A stretch of DNA of 7,173 nucleotides. Origin: an uncultured Sulfolobales archaeon (lineage in GTDB: Archaea; Thermoproteota; Thermoprotei_A; Sulfolobales; Desulfurococcaceae). Below the pieces are notes generated by a model. The model worked only from the letters and a program-made list of their open reading frames with translations. It was not told the origin of the DNA and did not search any database. Shown here piece by piece: positions 1-5,192 of the stretch. The translations under genes and the position numbers were made by a program. The stretch lies in the NCBI GenBank assembly GCA_938003605.1, contig CALKYD010000120.1, forward strand, positions 1 to 7,173. The letters are read 5' to 3'. The number at the start of each line of letters is the position of its first letter. The stretch's first letter is position 1.

Positions 1-128
1 AGAGCGGTGTAAGGCTTGCGTTAAGTGATAGGAGCAGTGGGCTTATAGAGATATCGTTTATTAATGCTTTTGGAGAATTAGTTGGACCAGTAATTAAAGT
101 GGGTAAGGTAAGGTTATTTGAAGGTTAA
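1..128 (+). CDS. Brix-domain (Imp4-like) ribosome biogenesis protein, C-terminal end (5' partial)
   Basis: The only open frame running in from the left edge begins with the codon at position 3 and stops with TAA at 126-128, giving about 41 C-terminal residues. The tail contains ELVGPVIKVGKVRLFEG; a GP-V-I/L-hydrophobic-basic ending is typical of archaeal Brix-domain proteins, which are Imp4-like factors binding rRNA during ribosome assembly. Context supports this: as I recall, in Crenarchaeota a Brix gene commonly precedes pcc1 and the prefoldin beta gene, in the neighbourhood of exosome and ribosomal protein genes. Its end overlaps the next gene by 11 nt, so the two are probably translationally coupled. 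The fragment is short and the assignment rests largely on gene order; another C-terminal domain cannot be excluded. Confidence 0.6.
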   Translation, partial: SGVRLALSDRSSGLIEISFINAFGELVGPVIKVGKVRLFEG

Positions 129-408
129 GGCGAGGATAGGCATTAAGCACGAGGATCTGGGGCTGCTTAAAGCAATCCATGAATCACTCGCGCCTGAATC
201 AAAGAGCCTTCCATCAAATGAGTGCAGCTTAAAGCACAAGCTTCTCGGAGATCTATTAGAAATAGAGTTTGATTGCGATAGGGTAAATATTTTAAGAGCC
301 CTTCTAAATAGCTACTTAGGAGTGTTGTCCAGCATAATGGAGTGTGTGGAGGAAGCTCGGAATGTCGGTAGAGAGTCTACCTCCAGAAGTGAGGCAGAAG
401 GCAGTTAA
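118..408 (+). CDS. pcc1: KEOPS complex subunit Pcc1
   Basis: This 96-residue protein resembles the small Pcc1/CTAG subunit of the KEOPS complex, which makes the t6A modification of ANN-decoding tRNAs together with Kae1, Bud32 and Cgi121. Pcc1 dimerises and binds Kae1. The visible layout fits: a beta strand (KVKARIGI), a helix (LLKAIHESLAPES), a strand pair around LGDLLEIEFDCD, and a long C-terminal helix beginning VNILRALLNSYLGVLSSI. TTG at 118 is the only usable start, because an in-frame stop lies at 106-108 and TTG is the first start codon after it. The start overlaps the upstream stop by 11 nt. The last 12 or so residues are Ser/Glu-rich, probably disordered, and their codons also carry the ribosome binding site and first codons of the prefoldin gene. 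The protein is slightly longer than usual (about 75-85 residues) because of that tail. Confidence 0.82.
   Translation: MKVKARIGIKHEDLGLLKAIHESLAPESKSLPSNECSLKHKLLGDLLEIEFDCDRVNILRALLNSYLGVLSSIMECVEEARNVGRESTSRSEAEGS
348..352 (+). promoter_or_regulatory. Shine-Dalgarno site of the prefoldin beta gene, inside pcc1
   Basis: GGAGG lies nine bases before ATG at 362. It fixes the prefoldin start there rather than at the in-frame GTG at 344, which precedes this site and has no comparable one of its own. Confidence 0.65.
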
Positions 409-736
409 ATACGATAGCTTAAGGAACATGCTGCTTAAACTAGAGGCAGAGTTAAGAGCAGCTGAAAGCGAGCTTAGGGAAGTCAACGAGATCATGGATA
501 CTTTAAAGAATTTGCCTGAAAACATTGAGGTATATAAGTCAGTAGGCCACGTCTTGATCAGGGAGAGCAAGGACTCTATATACAGGGAGCTTGAGGAGAG
601 AAAGGAGCTTCTCACAATAAAGCTACAGAAGTACAGGAATCAAGTAGAAGTACTGAGGAAGCAGGTTAGTGAAAGCGAGAAAGAGCTCAGGGAATCTCTT
701 GAAAAACATGGGATAAGCTTTGAGCAAGGCTCGTAG
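362..736 (+). CDS. pfdB: Prefoldin beta subunit
   Basis: Beta subunit of prefoldin, the jellyfish-shaped alpha2-beta4 co-chaperone that holds unfolded proteins in the cytosol and passes them to the thermosome. The 124-residue product has the classic fold order: N-terminal coiled-coil helix (about residues 6-48, MSVESLPPEV then RQKAVKYDSLRNMLLKLEAE), a central beta hairpin with the family-typical VYKSVGHVLI at 57-66, and a second Glu/Lys/Arg-rich coiled-coil helix (about 73-115). The length is normal for the family (about 115-125). ATG at 362 is chosen over GTG at 344 because GGAGG sits at the right distance and the added residues MWRKLG match nothing typical. It overlaps pcc1 by 47 nt and the DUF3194 gene by 17 nt, so it lies in the middle of a tightly coupled operon. 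The identification is firm. Confidence 0.92.
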   Translation: MSVESLPPEVRQKAVKYDSLRNMLLKLEAELRAAESELREVNEIMDTLKNLPENIEVYKSVGHVLIRESKDSIYRELEERKELLTIKLQKYRNQVEVLRKQVSESEKELRESLEKHGISFEQGS

Positions 737-1037
737 GAGAGCTAAGACCATAGGGCTGGACTTAAGTAAGCTTACGCCAGAAGTAGTTGAGAAAATAGCT
801 GTAGAAGCTCAGGAACGCGCTTTCAACAGCTTAAGCAAGGAGCTAGGAGATCTCTGTGATGCAGAGCTATCCATATCGATAACTGTGTCAAGTGATTTAG
901 TGACAGTAGCTCTCGATGTATCTACTGTGGAGGCAGGAGGTAGATCTGCTTACTGTAGTAATATAATTGAAAGCGTTGTTAAAGACGTTGGAGCATTCAT
1001 TGAGAAAAAGCTCATGGAGTATAGGGCTGCGGAATGA
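720..1037 (+). CDS. DUF3194 family protein
   Basis: This 105-residue protein is recognised as DUF3194, a small archaeal family of unknown function that commonly sits directly after the prefoldin beta gene. It starts with a basic segment (SKARRRAKTIGLDL), followed by a helix (LTPEVVEKIAVEAQERAFNS), a beta region (CDAELSISITVSSDLVTVAL) and a C-terminal helix ending KKLMEYRAAE. The alpha-beta-beta-alpha order is loosely like that of Pcc1, but I see no shared motif. No signal peptide or membrane segment is present, so it should be cytosolic. TTG at 720 is used as start; it overlaps the prefoldin stop by 17 nt and implies coupled translation. A role linked to its operon partners (ribosome assembly, tRNA modification or folding) is inferred only from position. 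Confidence 0.75.
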   Translation: MSKARRRAKTIGLDLSKLTPEVVEKIAVEAQERAFNSLSKELGDLCDAELSISITVSSDLVTVALDVSTVEAGGRSAYCSNIIESVVKDVGAFIEKKLMEYRAAE

Positions 1038-1092
1038 ATGCTAGATCTAATTAATGTCGCTAAGCTCCAGGCCCATGTTTTCACTTAATCCA

Positions 1093-1614
1093 CTAACCCT
1101 TAGGTAGAGGTATTGCAACTACTGCTTGAGGAATTGAGACAGTTATAGTTACTATAGATACGTTGTTAAGCTGCTTAGGCACAGTCATTGTAATGCTCTG
1201 CCCTGGGCCTAATGCTATGGGCAGCAGCTTGCTTAACTCGCCGCTGCCTCCATTGGTGTCTGCAAACGTCAATCCGCTATACGTCGCGTTGTTTCTTGAC
1301 GCTATAACGTAAGTGCCGTCACTATAGACTATCACTACTCCTGTTAAGAGAACTGCTTCATGGTAGTTGCTTCTTAAAGTTATTATTAAGTTGTCGCTGT
1401 CCTCAATCCACTTTCCATCCATGGACTTAGCTACGTTCACTACGCTAGCTTTGGAGAACAGTACGTCTGTGAGCTCACTTACGTACTCAAGGGTTCTTGA
1501 GACTGTGGATATGAAGAACGTTGTATAGGCTACTAATATAGCTAGAGCTATAGCTGCTCCAACAACAGTGCTTATGGACTTCATTCTACTGCATTCGGCT
1601 TGCATAAGCTTCAA
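1093..1614 (-). CDS. Pilin/archaellin-like secreted protein with class III signal peptide
   Basis: A 173-residue protein with a short charged N-terminus, then RMKSISTVVGAAIALAI, a hydrophobic stretch from about residue 14 to 36. The K-S-I-S-x-V-V-G pattern resembles archaeal prepilins processed by the PibD/ArlK peptidase, with cleavage probably after Ser13. The rest is a beta-rich extracellular domain with GPGQSITMTV near 136-145, a pattern seen in pilin and archaellin beta sandwiches. Two N-glycosylation sequons (N109-A-T, N151-V-S) suit a surface protein. TTG at 1614 is the annotated start because a very G-rich Shine-Dalgarno sequence lies just upstream; ATG at 1605 (residue 4) could use the same site, and ATG at 1584 (residue 11) would give the shortest, most pilin-like leader. 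It overlaps the upstream pilin-like gene by 29 nt. The exact family is unknown to me; an ArlF/ArlG-like or adhesive pilin role is possible. Confidence 0.68.
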   Translation of the reverse strand: MKLMQAECSRMKSISTVVGAAIALAILVAYTTFFISTVSRTLEYVSELTDVLFSKASVVNVAKSMDGKWIEDSDNLIITLRSNYHEAVLLTGVVIVYSDGTYVIASRNNATYSGLTFADTNGGSGELSKLLPIALGPGQSITMTVPKQLNNVSIVTITVSIPQAVVAIPLPKG

Positions 1615-2026
1615 TAACTCCCCCCTCGTAAGTTAACTTAACTAATGTAAAGTTGGCTGGCCCTATGCTGCAAGTGATTACTTCTATGCAGAGGGGTTCC
1701 ACTACGTGTCCTTCAATTATTCCTCCATTTATGTTGCAGTAGCTTGTAAAAAGGCTTTCATTTATGTAAATGCCGTATAGTTTCACTGGGTAGTTGTTTG
1801 AAGCAATTACTAACCTTAGTTCATCACCTGAAATGTACGCTGCAGCTATATCGAGTGCTTGCCTTACTAAAGCCTCTGATTCAATGATTTTCCTGGAAAT
1901 CCTTTGTTCAGTTATTGATATGAAGCTGTTGGCGTATATGAATAGAATGGACATGGATGAAAGAACTATTAGCGTAAGTATGACTGCAGAGAGCTGCTCA
2001 CTAACGCCAGTTGATTGTGTACGCAT
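1586..2026 (-). CDS. Pilin/archaellin-like secreted protein with class III signal peptide (first gene of pair)
   Basis: A 146-residue protein starting MRTQSTGVSEQLSAVIL, followed by one hydrophobic segment (about residues 11-33) and a globular beta-rich domain. The short basic N-terminus, a Gly at position 7 followed by V-S-E-Q, and the adjacent hydrophobic helix match archaeal type IV pilin-like precursors, with cleavage probably after Gly7. The mature domain has three cysteines (97, 113, 119), which could form a disulfide outside the cell, and two sequons (N89-E-S, N125-F-T). The start is well supported: GGTG lies six bases upstream and a TATA box lies about 35 nt before ATG. It overlaps the next pilin-like gene, so the two are one transcription unit. 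Known pilin operons encode an ATPase and a membrane platform protein; neither is visible here. No closer family can be named. Confidence 0.66.
   Translation of the reverse strand: MRTQSTGVSEQLSAVILTLIVLSSMSILFIYANSFISITEQRISRKIIESEALVRQALDIAAAYISGDELRLVIASNNYPVKLYGIYINESLFTSYCNINGGIIEGHVVEPLCIEVITCSIGPANFTLVKLTYEGGVIEAYASRMQ
1618..1627 (-). promoter_or_regulatory. G-rich Shine-Dalgarno site of the second pilin-like gene
   Basis: Read on the minus strand, this site is GAGGGGGGAG, followed by TTATTG. It lies inside the end of the upstream pilin-like gene and allows re-initiation at TTG 1614 or ATG 1605. It is the strongest ribosome binding site on this strand, which argues against ATG 1584 as the main start. 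Confidence 0.55.
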
Positions 2027-2032
2027 TCAATG

Positions 2033-2036
2033 CACC
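2033..2036 (-). promoter_or_regulatory. Shine-Dalgarno site of the first pilin-like gene
   Basis: GGTG on the minus strand lies six bases before ATG at 2026 and decides that start. Confidence 0.5.
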
Positions 2037-2060
2037 AACTAAGTATTCTCTGTAGAAGCG

Positions 2061-2068
2061 ATTAAAAG
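2061..2068 (-). promoter_or_regulatory. TATA box of the pilin-like gene pair
   Basis: CTTTTAAT on the minus strand is centred about 38 nt upstream of ATG 2026. With the usual archaeal spacing, transcription would start near 2038, leaving a leader of about 11 nt that just includes the GGTG site. Inferred by eye. Confidence 0.5.
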
Positions 2069-2078
2069 CGTATGAAAG

Positions 2079-2109
2079 CACGTAAAGTAGCTCTTCGCCA
2101 CTATACGTG
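2079..2109. repeat. Inverted repeat between divergent promoters, candidate operator
   Basis: CACGTAAAGT (2079-2088) and ACTATACGTG (2100-2109) are reverse complements at 9 of 10 positions, separated by 11 nt. The element fills most of the space between the two opposed TATA boxes (2061-2068 and 2113-2120). A dimeric transcription factor bound here could act on both genes. This is inference from position and symmetry only. Confidence 0.4.
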
Positions 2110-2112
2110 AAG

Positions 2113-2120
2113 CTTTAAAC
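2113..2120 (+). promoter_or_regulatory. TATA box of the RpiB-like gene
   Basis: CTTTAAAC is centred about 39 nt upstream of TTG 2156. Transcription would begin near 2143, giving a short leader that contains the GGTGG site at 2146-2150. Inferred by eye. Confidence 0.5.
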
Positions 2121-2145
2121 CAGCCTACATTCATAAGCATCTATA

Positions 2146-2150
2146 GGTGG
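2146..2150 (+). promoter_or_regulatory. Shine-Dalgarno site deciding the RpiB-like start
   Basis: GGTGG lies five bases before TTG 2156. The alternative GTG start at 2147 would lie inside this site and would add three residues before the family-typical opening beta strand. Confidence 0.6.
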
Positions 2151-2155
2151 AGTCG

Positions 2156-2599
2156 TTGAAGGCTGCAGTAGGCTCTGACGATAATTACTACATAGCTACT
2201 TTCATCGCTAAATACTTGGAGTCTAAGGGGATCAGCGTAGTGCCTGTTGGCGCACTAAAGACCGGCAGGCCATATCCATGGCCTGACGTAGGCTTTGAAG
2301 TAGGCATGCTCGTGTCTAGAGGTGAAGTAGACTTTGGAGTAGCAGTATGTTATACTGGAACAGGAGTCTCCATAGCTGCAAATAAAGTGAAGGGCGTTAG
2401 AGCAGCTTTAGTAACTGACGCTAAAAACGCTGCTGGCGCAAGATTATGGAATGATGCCAACGTACTAGCACTAAGTGCTAGACTTACGAGCGAGGAGCTA
2501 GCTAAGGAAATAATTGACTCATGGATTTCAGTTAAGGAAGCTGATCCAAGTGAGTGGGAAAACATAAGTAAGCTGAGAAAGCTTGATGAAGGGCGCTAG
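2156..2599 (+). CDS. RpiB/LacA/LacB-family sugar-phosphate isomerase homologue with altered active site
   Basis: A 147-residue cytosolic protein of the RpiB/LacAB family, whose characterised members interconvert aldose and ketose phosphates such as ribose 5-phosphate and ribulose 5-phosphate. Family marks: opening strand MKAAVGSDDN, the loop CYTGTGVSIAANKVKGVRAA at 65-84 with the catalytic-base cysteine at 65, and NDANVLALSAR at 99-109. Two usual residues differ. The His after GSD (His10 of E. coli RpiB) is Asp9 here, and the His before NDAN (His99 in E. coli, ring opening) is Trp98. The usual LGAR is LSAR. Archaea generally use RpiA for ribose 5-phosphate isomerisation, so this is probably not the housekeeping enzyme and may act on another substrate. 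TTG at 2156 is preferred over GTG at 2147 because GGTGG precedes it and the protein then begins exactly as the family does. It has its own TATA box, and the DUF763 gene follows 57 nt downstream. Confidence 0.78.
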   Translation: MKAAVGSDDNYYIATFIAKYLESKGISVVPVGALKTGRPYPWPDVGFEVGMLVSRGEVDFGVAVCYTGTGVSIAANKVKGVRAALVTDAKNAAGARLWNDANVLALSARLTSEELAKEIIDSWISVKEADPSEWENISKLRKLDEGR

Positions 2600-2602
2600 C
2601 GC
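2593..2602. repeat. 10-nt perfect palindrome over the RpiB-like stop codon
   Basis: GCGCTAGCGC is a perfect palindrome containing the TAG stop at 2597-2599. No T-run follows, so it does not look like a terminator. It may be chance. Confidence 0.3.
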
Positions 2603-2645
2603 ATCTAAACCCCTAACAATAATACACTGCTAACACAAAAGTAGT

Positions 2646-2649
2646 GGTG
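2646..2649 (+). promoter_or_regulatory. Shine-Dalgarno site of the DUF763 gene
   Basis: GGTG lies seven bases before TTG 2657 and supports that start. No convincing TATA box was found in the 57 nt between the two genes, so read-through from the RpiB-like promoter is likely. Confidence 0.5.
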
Positions 2650-2656
2650 CAGTGCT

Positions 2657-3820
2657 TTGAGCTTAGAGGGAGTAGTTGATCTACCGCTGCACGAAGGCCA
2701 CGTACCAGTATGGCTTATAAAGTTAATGAAGAGGATGGCTAAAGCTATTGTAGAGATAATAGTTATTGAGGAAGGCCCAGGCAGTCTAATTAGAAAGCTG
2801 TCGAACCCACTTTGGTTTCAAGCATTAAACAACGTCATAGGCATGGATTGGGACAGCAGTGGTTCAACAACTGTGACTGCTGGAGTATTAAAGGAAGTGC
2901 TGTGGGAGACTCCTGAGCTAGGAGTATTGATAGTTGGAGGTAAGGGAGCTAGAGCTAGGAGGACTCCTGAGGAAATAGCTAAAGCTTCTGAAGCACTGAA
3001 CATTCCATATAGCTTAGAAAAGCATTTAGTGAAGTGCTCTAGGCTTGCAGCTAAAGTTGACTCAGCTTTACTGCAGGACAGGTATGTGCTATATCACCAC
3101 TCAATGGCTTTAAGTGAGAGAGGGGAGTGGTCCATTGTTCAACAAGGGATGAACACTTCACTTAAGTTAGCTAGAAGATACCATTGGTTAAATGCATCCT
3201 CCTTCACTATTGAGCCCCACGAAGGAATAGCAGGCTGTAGACATAGGAGTGTCCTCAACTTAGTCTCTAGAGAATCAATTAAGGTGCAGAAAGTACTGTT
3301 AGACCTAGTTAATGAAAGGCCTTCGAATGCCTTAAGCCTCTACACTGAGGCACTAGCTATAGCTAGCGGTATGAAACCTCTATCACTATACATGCTTGAA
3401 AGTAGTACAGGCGTAGTGGCTGAAGTAAATGACTTAACATACTATAGGCCTTTGCCAAAGCCGAACACGTTGCTGAAAAGCCTTAACTTAACTTACGAAG
3501 CCCACCCCCATGATGTAGAGGAACTGCTGTTAATTAAAGGAATTGGAGCAAGCACAATAAGAGCTCTAGCCTTGATAAGTGAACTAATCTTTGGGGAAAA
3601 GCCTAGCACTAAGGATCCAGTTACAGCACCTCTAGATCCATTTAAGTACTCTTACGCTATTGGGGGAAAGGATGGAGTTCCCTATTCAGTTAATAAAGAG
3701 GATGCTGAGAAAGTAGTTGCAACTCTTGAAGATATAGTTAGCTCAGCTAGGCTTGGGAGTAAGGAGAAGCTTCTAGCTCTGAAGAAGCTCAGGAAGCTCA
3801 AGCTATACTTTAGCAAATAA
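2657..3820 (+). CDS. DUF763 domain-containing protein
   Basis: A 387-residue protein that I recognise as full-length DUF763 (COG1415), a conserved family of archaea, many of them thermophiles, and some bacteria with no established function. Conserved blocks visible: VVDLPLHEGHVPVWL at 6-20, NPLWFQAL then DWDSSGSTTV at 50-73, GGKGARARRTPEEI at 94-107, LYHHSM at 145-150, VQQGMN at 161-166, ARRYHW at 172-177, and GGKDGVPYSV at 336-345. Residues 290-305 (LLLIKGIGASTIRALA) look like a helix-hairpin-helix, a DNA- or RNA-binding element, and the C-terminus (369-387) is Lys/Leu-rich. Conserved His, Asp and Gln residues could form an active site, so a nucleic-acid enzyme or binding protein is plausible but unproven. 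No membrane segments are seen. TTG at 2657 with GGTG upstream gives the usual family N-terminus. Tandem stops (TAA TAA) end it. Confidence 0.85.
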   Translation: MSLEGVVDLPLHEGHVPVWLIKLMKRMAKAIVEIIVIEEGPGSLIRKLSNPLWFQALNNVIGMDWDSSGSTTVTAGVLKEVLWETPELGVLIVGGKGARARRTPEEIAKASEALNIPYSLEKHLVKCSRLAAKVDSALLQDRYVLYHHSMALSERGEWSIVQQGMNTSLKLARRYHWLNASSFTIEPHEGIAGCRHRSVLNLVSRESIKVQKVLLDLVNERPSNALSLYTEALAIASGMKPLSLYMLESSTGVVAEVNDLTYYRPLPKPNTLLKSLNLTYEAHPHDVEELLLIKGIGASTIRALALISELIFGEKPSTKDPVTAPLDPFKYSYAIGGKDGVPYSVNKEDAEKVVATLEDIVSSARLGSKEKLLALKKLRKLKLYFSK

Positions 3821-3825
3821 TAAAG

Positions 3826-3878
3826 CATTTATTATCTAGTTATTTATTAATTTAGTAAAACATTTATAAACTAGTTAT
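3826..3878. repeat. Pair of 18-nt direct repeats in the thiamine operon promoter
   Basis: CATTTATTATCTAGTTAT (3826-3843) and CATTTATAAACTAGTTAT (3861-3878) match at 16 of 18 positions and start 35 nt apart. The downstream copy contains the TATA box and an 8-nt palindrome, AACTAGTT. A weaker related segment, ending TTTAGTAAA, lies between them. The layout suggests operators for a repressor, perhaps one sensing thiamine, but base composition alone could produce some similarity in so A+T-rich a region. Confidence 0.5.
3863..3870 (+). promoter_or_regulatory. TATA box of the cytX-like/PurM-like/thiDN operon
   Basis: TTTATAAA is a near-ideal archaeal TATA box. Transcription would start near 3890-3893, giving a leader of about 10-13 nt before TTG 3903. 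It lies within the downstream copy of the direct repeat, so a protein bound to that repeat would compete with TBP. Confidence 0.65.
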
Positions 3879-3892
3879 CCATGCCTTAAGAA

Positions 3893-3897
3893 GGTGG
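3893..3897 (+). promoter_or_regulatory. Shine-Dalgarno site deciding the transporter start
   Basis: GGTGG lies five bases before TTG 3903. A GTG at 3894 is in frame but is part of this site; it would make sense only on a leaderless transcript. Confidence 0.55.
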
Positions 3898-3902
3898 CCC
3901 CC

Positions 3903-5189
3903 TTGGAGTACGGCTATGATATAAAGCCGATTCCGCTGAAGGATAGAATGTATGGCTTCTCAGACATATATAGCATATGGTTTGGAGCAGGCATTAGCAT
4001 AGCTGAGTTCTGGGCTGGCGCAGTACTCATCTACCCACTTGGACTTGATTTCCCAACGGCTCTTCTAGCCATTATCATTGGCCACTTGATCGGCAATGCC
4101 TTATTGAGCGCCATGGGATTAATAGGCTTTGTTAGCGGAGTTCCAACAATGGTCTTAACTAGAAGACCCCTTGGAGTTAAGGGCTCATACTTAGCCTCAC
4201 TGCTGAACTACCTTCAGCTCGTAGGCTGGACTGCAGTAATGCTTATAGTTGGTGCACTAGCTATGAATAGAGTGTTCAGTGCTATATTTGAAGTAGACCT
4301 CTACTATTTGTGGATACTCATTCTAGGGACTGTGGTTGCTCTATGGAGTTTAAGTGGTCCGGAGAAGTGGAGGAGCTTAGAGAAGCTTTCTGCAGTAGCT
4401 CTTGCATTACTCTCGATATGGCTTGTAGCAACTATCGCAACTAACTATGACCTTGGGAGCATAAGCCGCCTTCCTACGACATTAAATGCAAAGTTCTGGA
4501 TAGGTATAGATCTAGTGGTGGCAATGCCTATCTCGTGGGCTCCCTTAATAGCTGACTACACTAGGTTCTCTAATGATGGGAGAAGCGCTTTTCTAGGAAG
4601 TTACTTAGGCTACTTTGTCTCCAGCTCTCTCTTCTACATTCTTGGCGCCTTAAGCAACTGTATAGCAGGAGAACTGGATCCTATAGGGATAGTGGCGTTC
4701 TATGGACTAGGCATACCTGCTTTAATCATAATAGTCCTCTCCACTGTTACAACAACGTTTCTGGACGTTTATAGTGCTGCAATAACTGTAAAGAATGTCT
4801 TAAGTGGAGCTAATGTTAAGAGGCAAATAGTGTTAAGCAGCATTCTTGGAGTACTGCTAGCAATTGTCTTCCCAGTGCATCAATACGAATGGTTTCTTTT
4901 AATAATTGGCGGTGCGTTCACAAGCCTTACGGGCTTAGTTGTGGCAGACTTTATGTTGAATAAAGCAAAGTACTGGGGCCCGCCCGATAGCTGTGAGCGA
5001 GTGAGTGTCCCTGCTATAGCCATTTGGTTTACGGGCTTCTCGCTCTACATACTTCTAGCAATTACATCACTTATACCTGGCTTGACGATTCATGTTTTCA
5101 GTGAACTAGGATCATTAATGGGCTCATCTATAGTTACCGTAGTTACAGTCATGTCTCTATACATCATTTATAGGAAGCTTTGGGGATGA
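3903..5189 (+). CDS. cytX: NCS1-family transporter, CytX-like, probable HMP (thiamine pyrimidine) importer
   Basis: A 428-residue integral membrane protein of the nucleobase:cation symporter-1 family. It carries the family landmarks YGFSDIYSIWFGAGISIAEF in the first membrane segment (about 17-36), PISWAPLIADYTR (209-221), where the substrate-gate region lies in NCS1 proteins, and TTTFLDVYSAAI (284-295). About twelve hydrophobic segments can be traced, as expected. Within NCS1 it looks closest to CytX, a subgroup assigned to uptake of hydroxymethylpyrimidine (HMP) from its association with thiamine genes and TPP riboswitches in bacteria. Here the same link is seen: it is the first gene of an operon ending in thiDN, with only 3 nt to the next gene. 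Substrate is inferred from this context; cytosine, another pyrimidine or a purine is possible. TTG 3903 is chosen because of the GGTGG site. Expression is probably controlled at the repeat-containing promoter just upstream. Confidence 0.82.
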   Translation: MEYGYDIKPIPLKDRMYGFSDIYSIWFGAGISIAEFWAGAVLIYPLGLDFPTALLAIIIGHLIGNALLSAMGLIGFVSGVPTMVLTRRPLGVKGSYLASLLNYLQLVGWTAVMLIVGALAMNRVFSAIFEVDLYYLWILILGTVVALWSLSGPEKWRSLEKLSAVALALLSIWLVATIATNYDLGSISRLPTTLNAKFWIGIDLVVAMPISWAPLIADYTRFSNDGRSAFLGSYLGYFVSSSLFYILGALSNCIAGELDPIGIVAFYGLGIPALIIIVLSTVTTTFLDVYSAAITVKNVLSGANVKRQIVLSSILGVLLAIVFPVHQYEWFLLIIGGAFTSLTGLVVADFMLNKAKYWGPPDSCERVSVPAIAIWFTGFSLYILLAITSLIPGLTIHVFSELGSLMGSSIVTVVTVMSLYIIYRKLWG

Positions 5190-5192
5190 TGT

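Noticed and set aside
316..615. Minus-strand open frame across pcc1 and the prefoldin gene
   Set aside because: Ser/Leu-rich translation is the mirror of the coiled-coil codons; both sense genes are firm and no promoter or domain is seen.
1038..1092. Terminator in the gap between convergent genes
   Set aside because: Only a four-base T-run and no stem; termination here cannot be supported from sequence.
1794..2042. Plus-strand open frame opposite the first pilin-like gene
   Set aside because: No family resemblance, and it lies wholly opposite a gene with a good TATA box and ribosome binding site.
2350..2565. Minus-strand open frame inside the RpiB-like gene
   Set aside because: Antisense shadow of a recognised family.
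2625..2654. CACTGC/GCAGTG hairpin over the DUF763 ribosome binding site
   Set aside because: Only a 6-bp stem with an 18-nt loop; likely chance, and too weak for a hyperthermophile.
2818..3003. Minus-strand open frame inside the DUF763 gene
   Set aside because: Antisense shadow; no domain.
3821..3902. TPP riboswitch before the thiamine operon
   Set aside because: The predicted leader is only about 10 nt and the region lacks the conserved CUGAGA-type and ACCUG-type elements, so there is no room for an aptamer.
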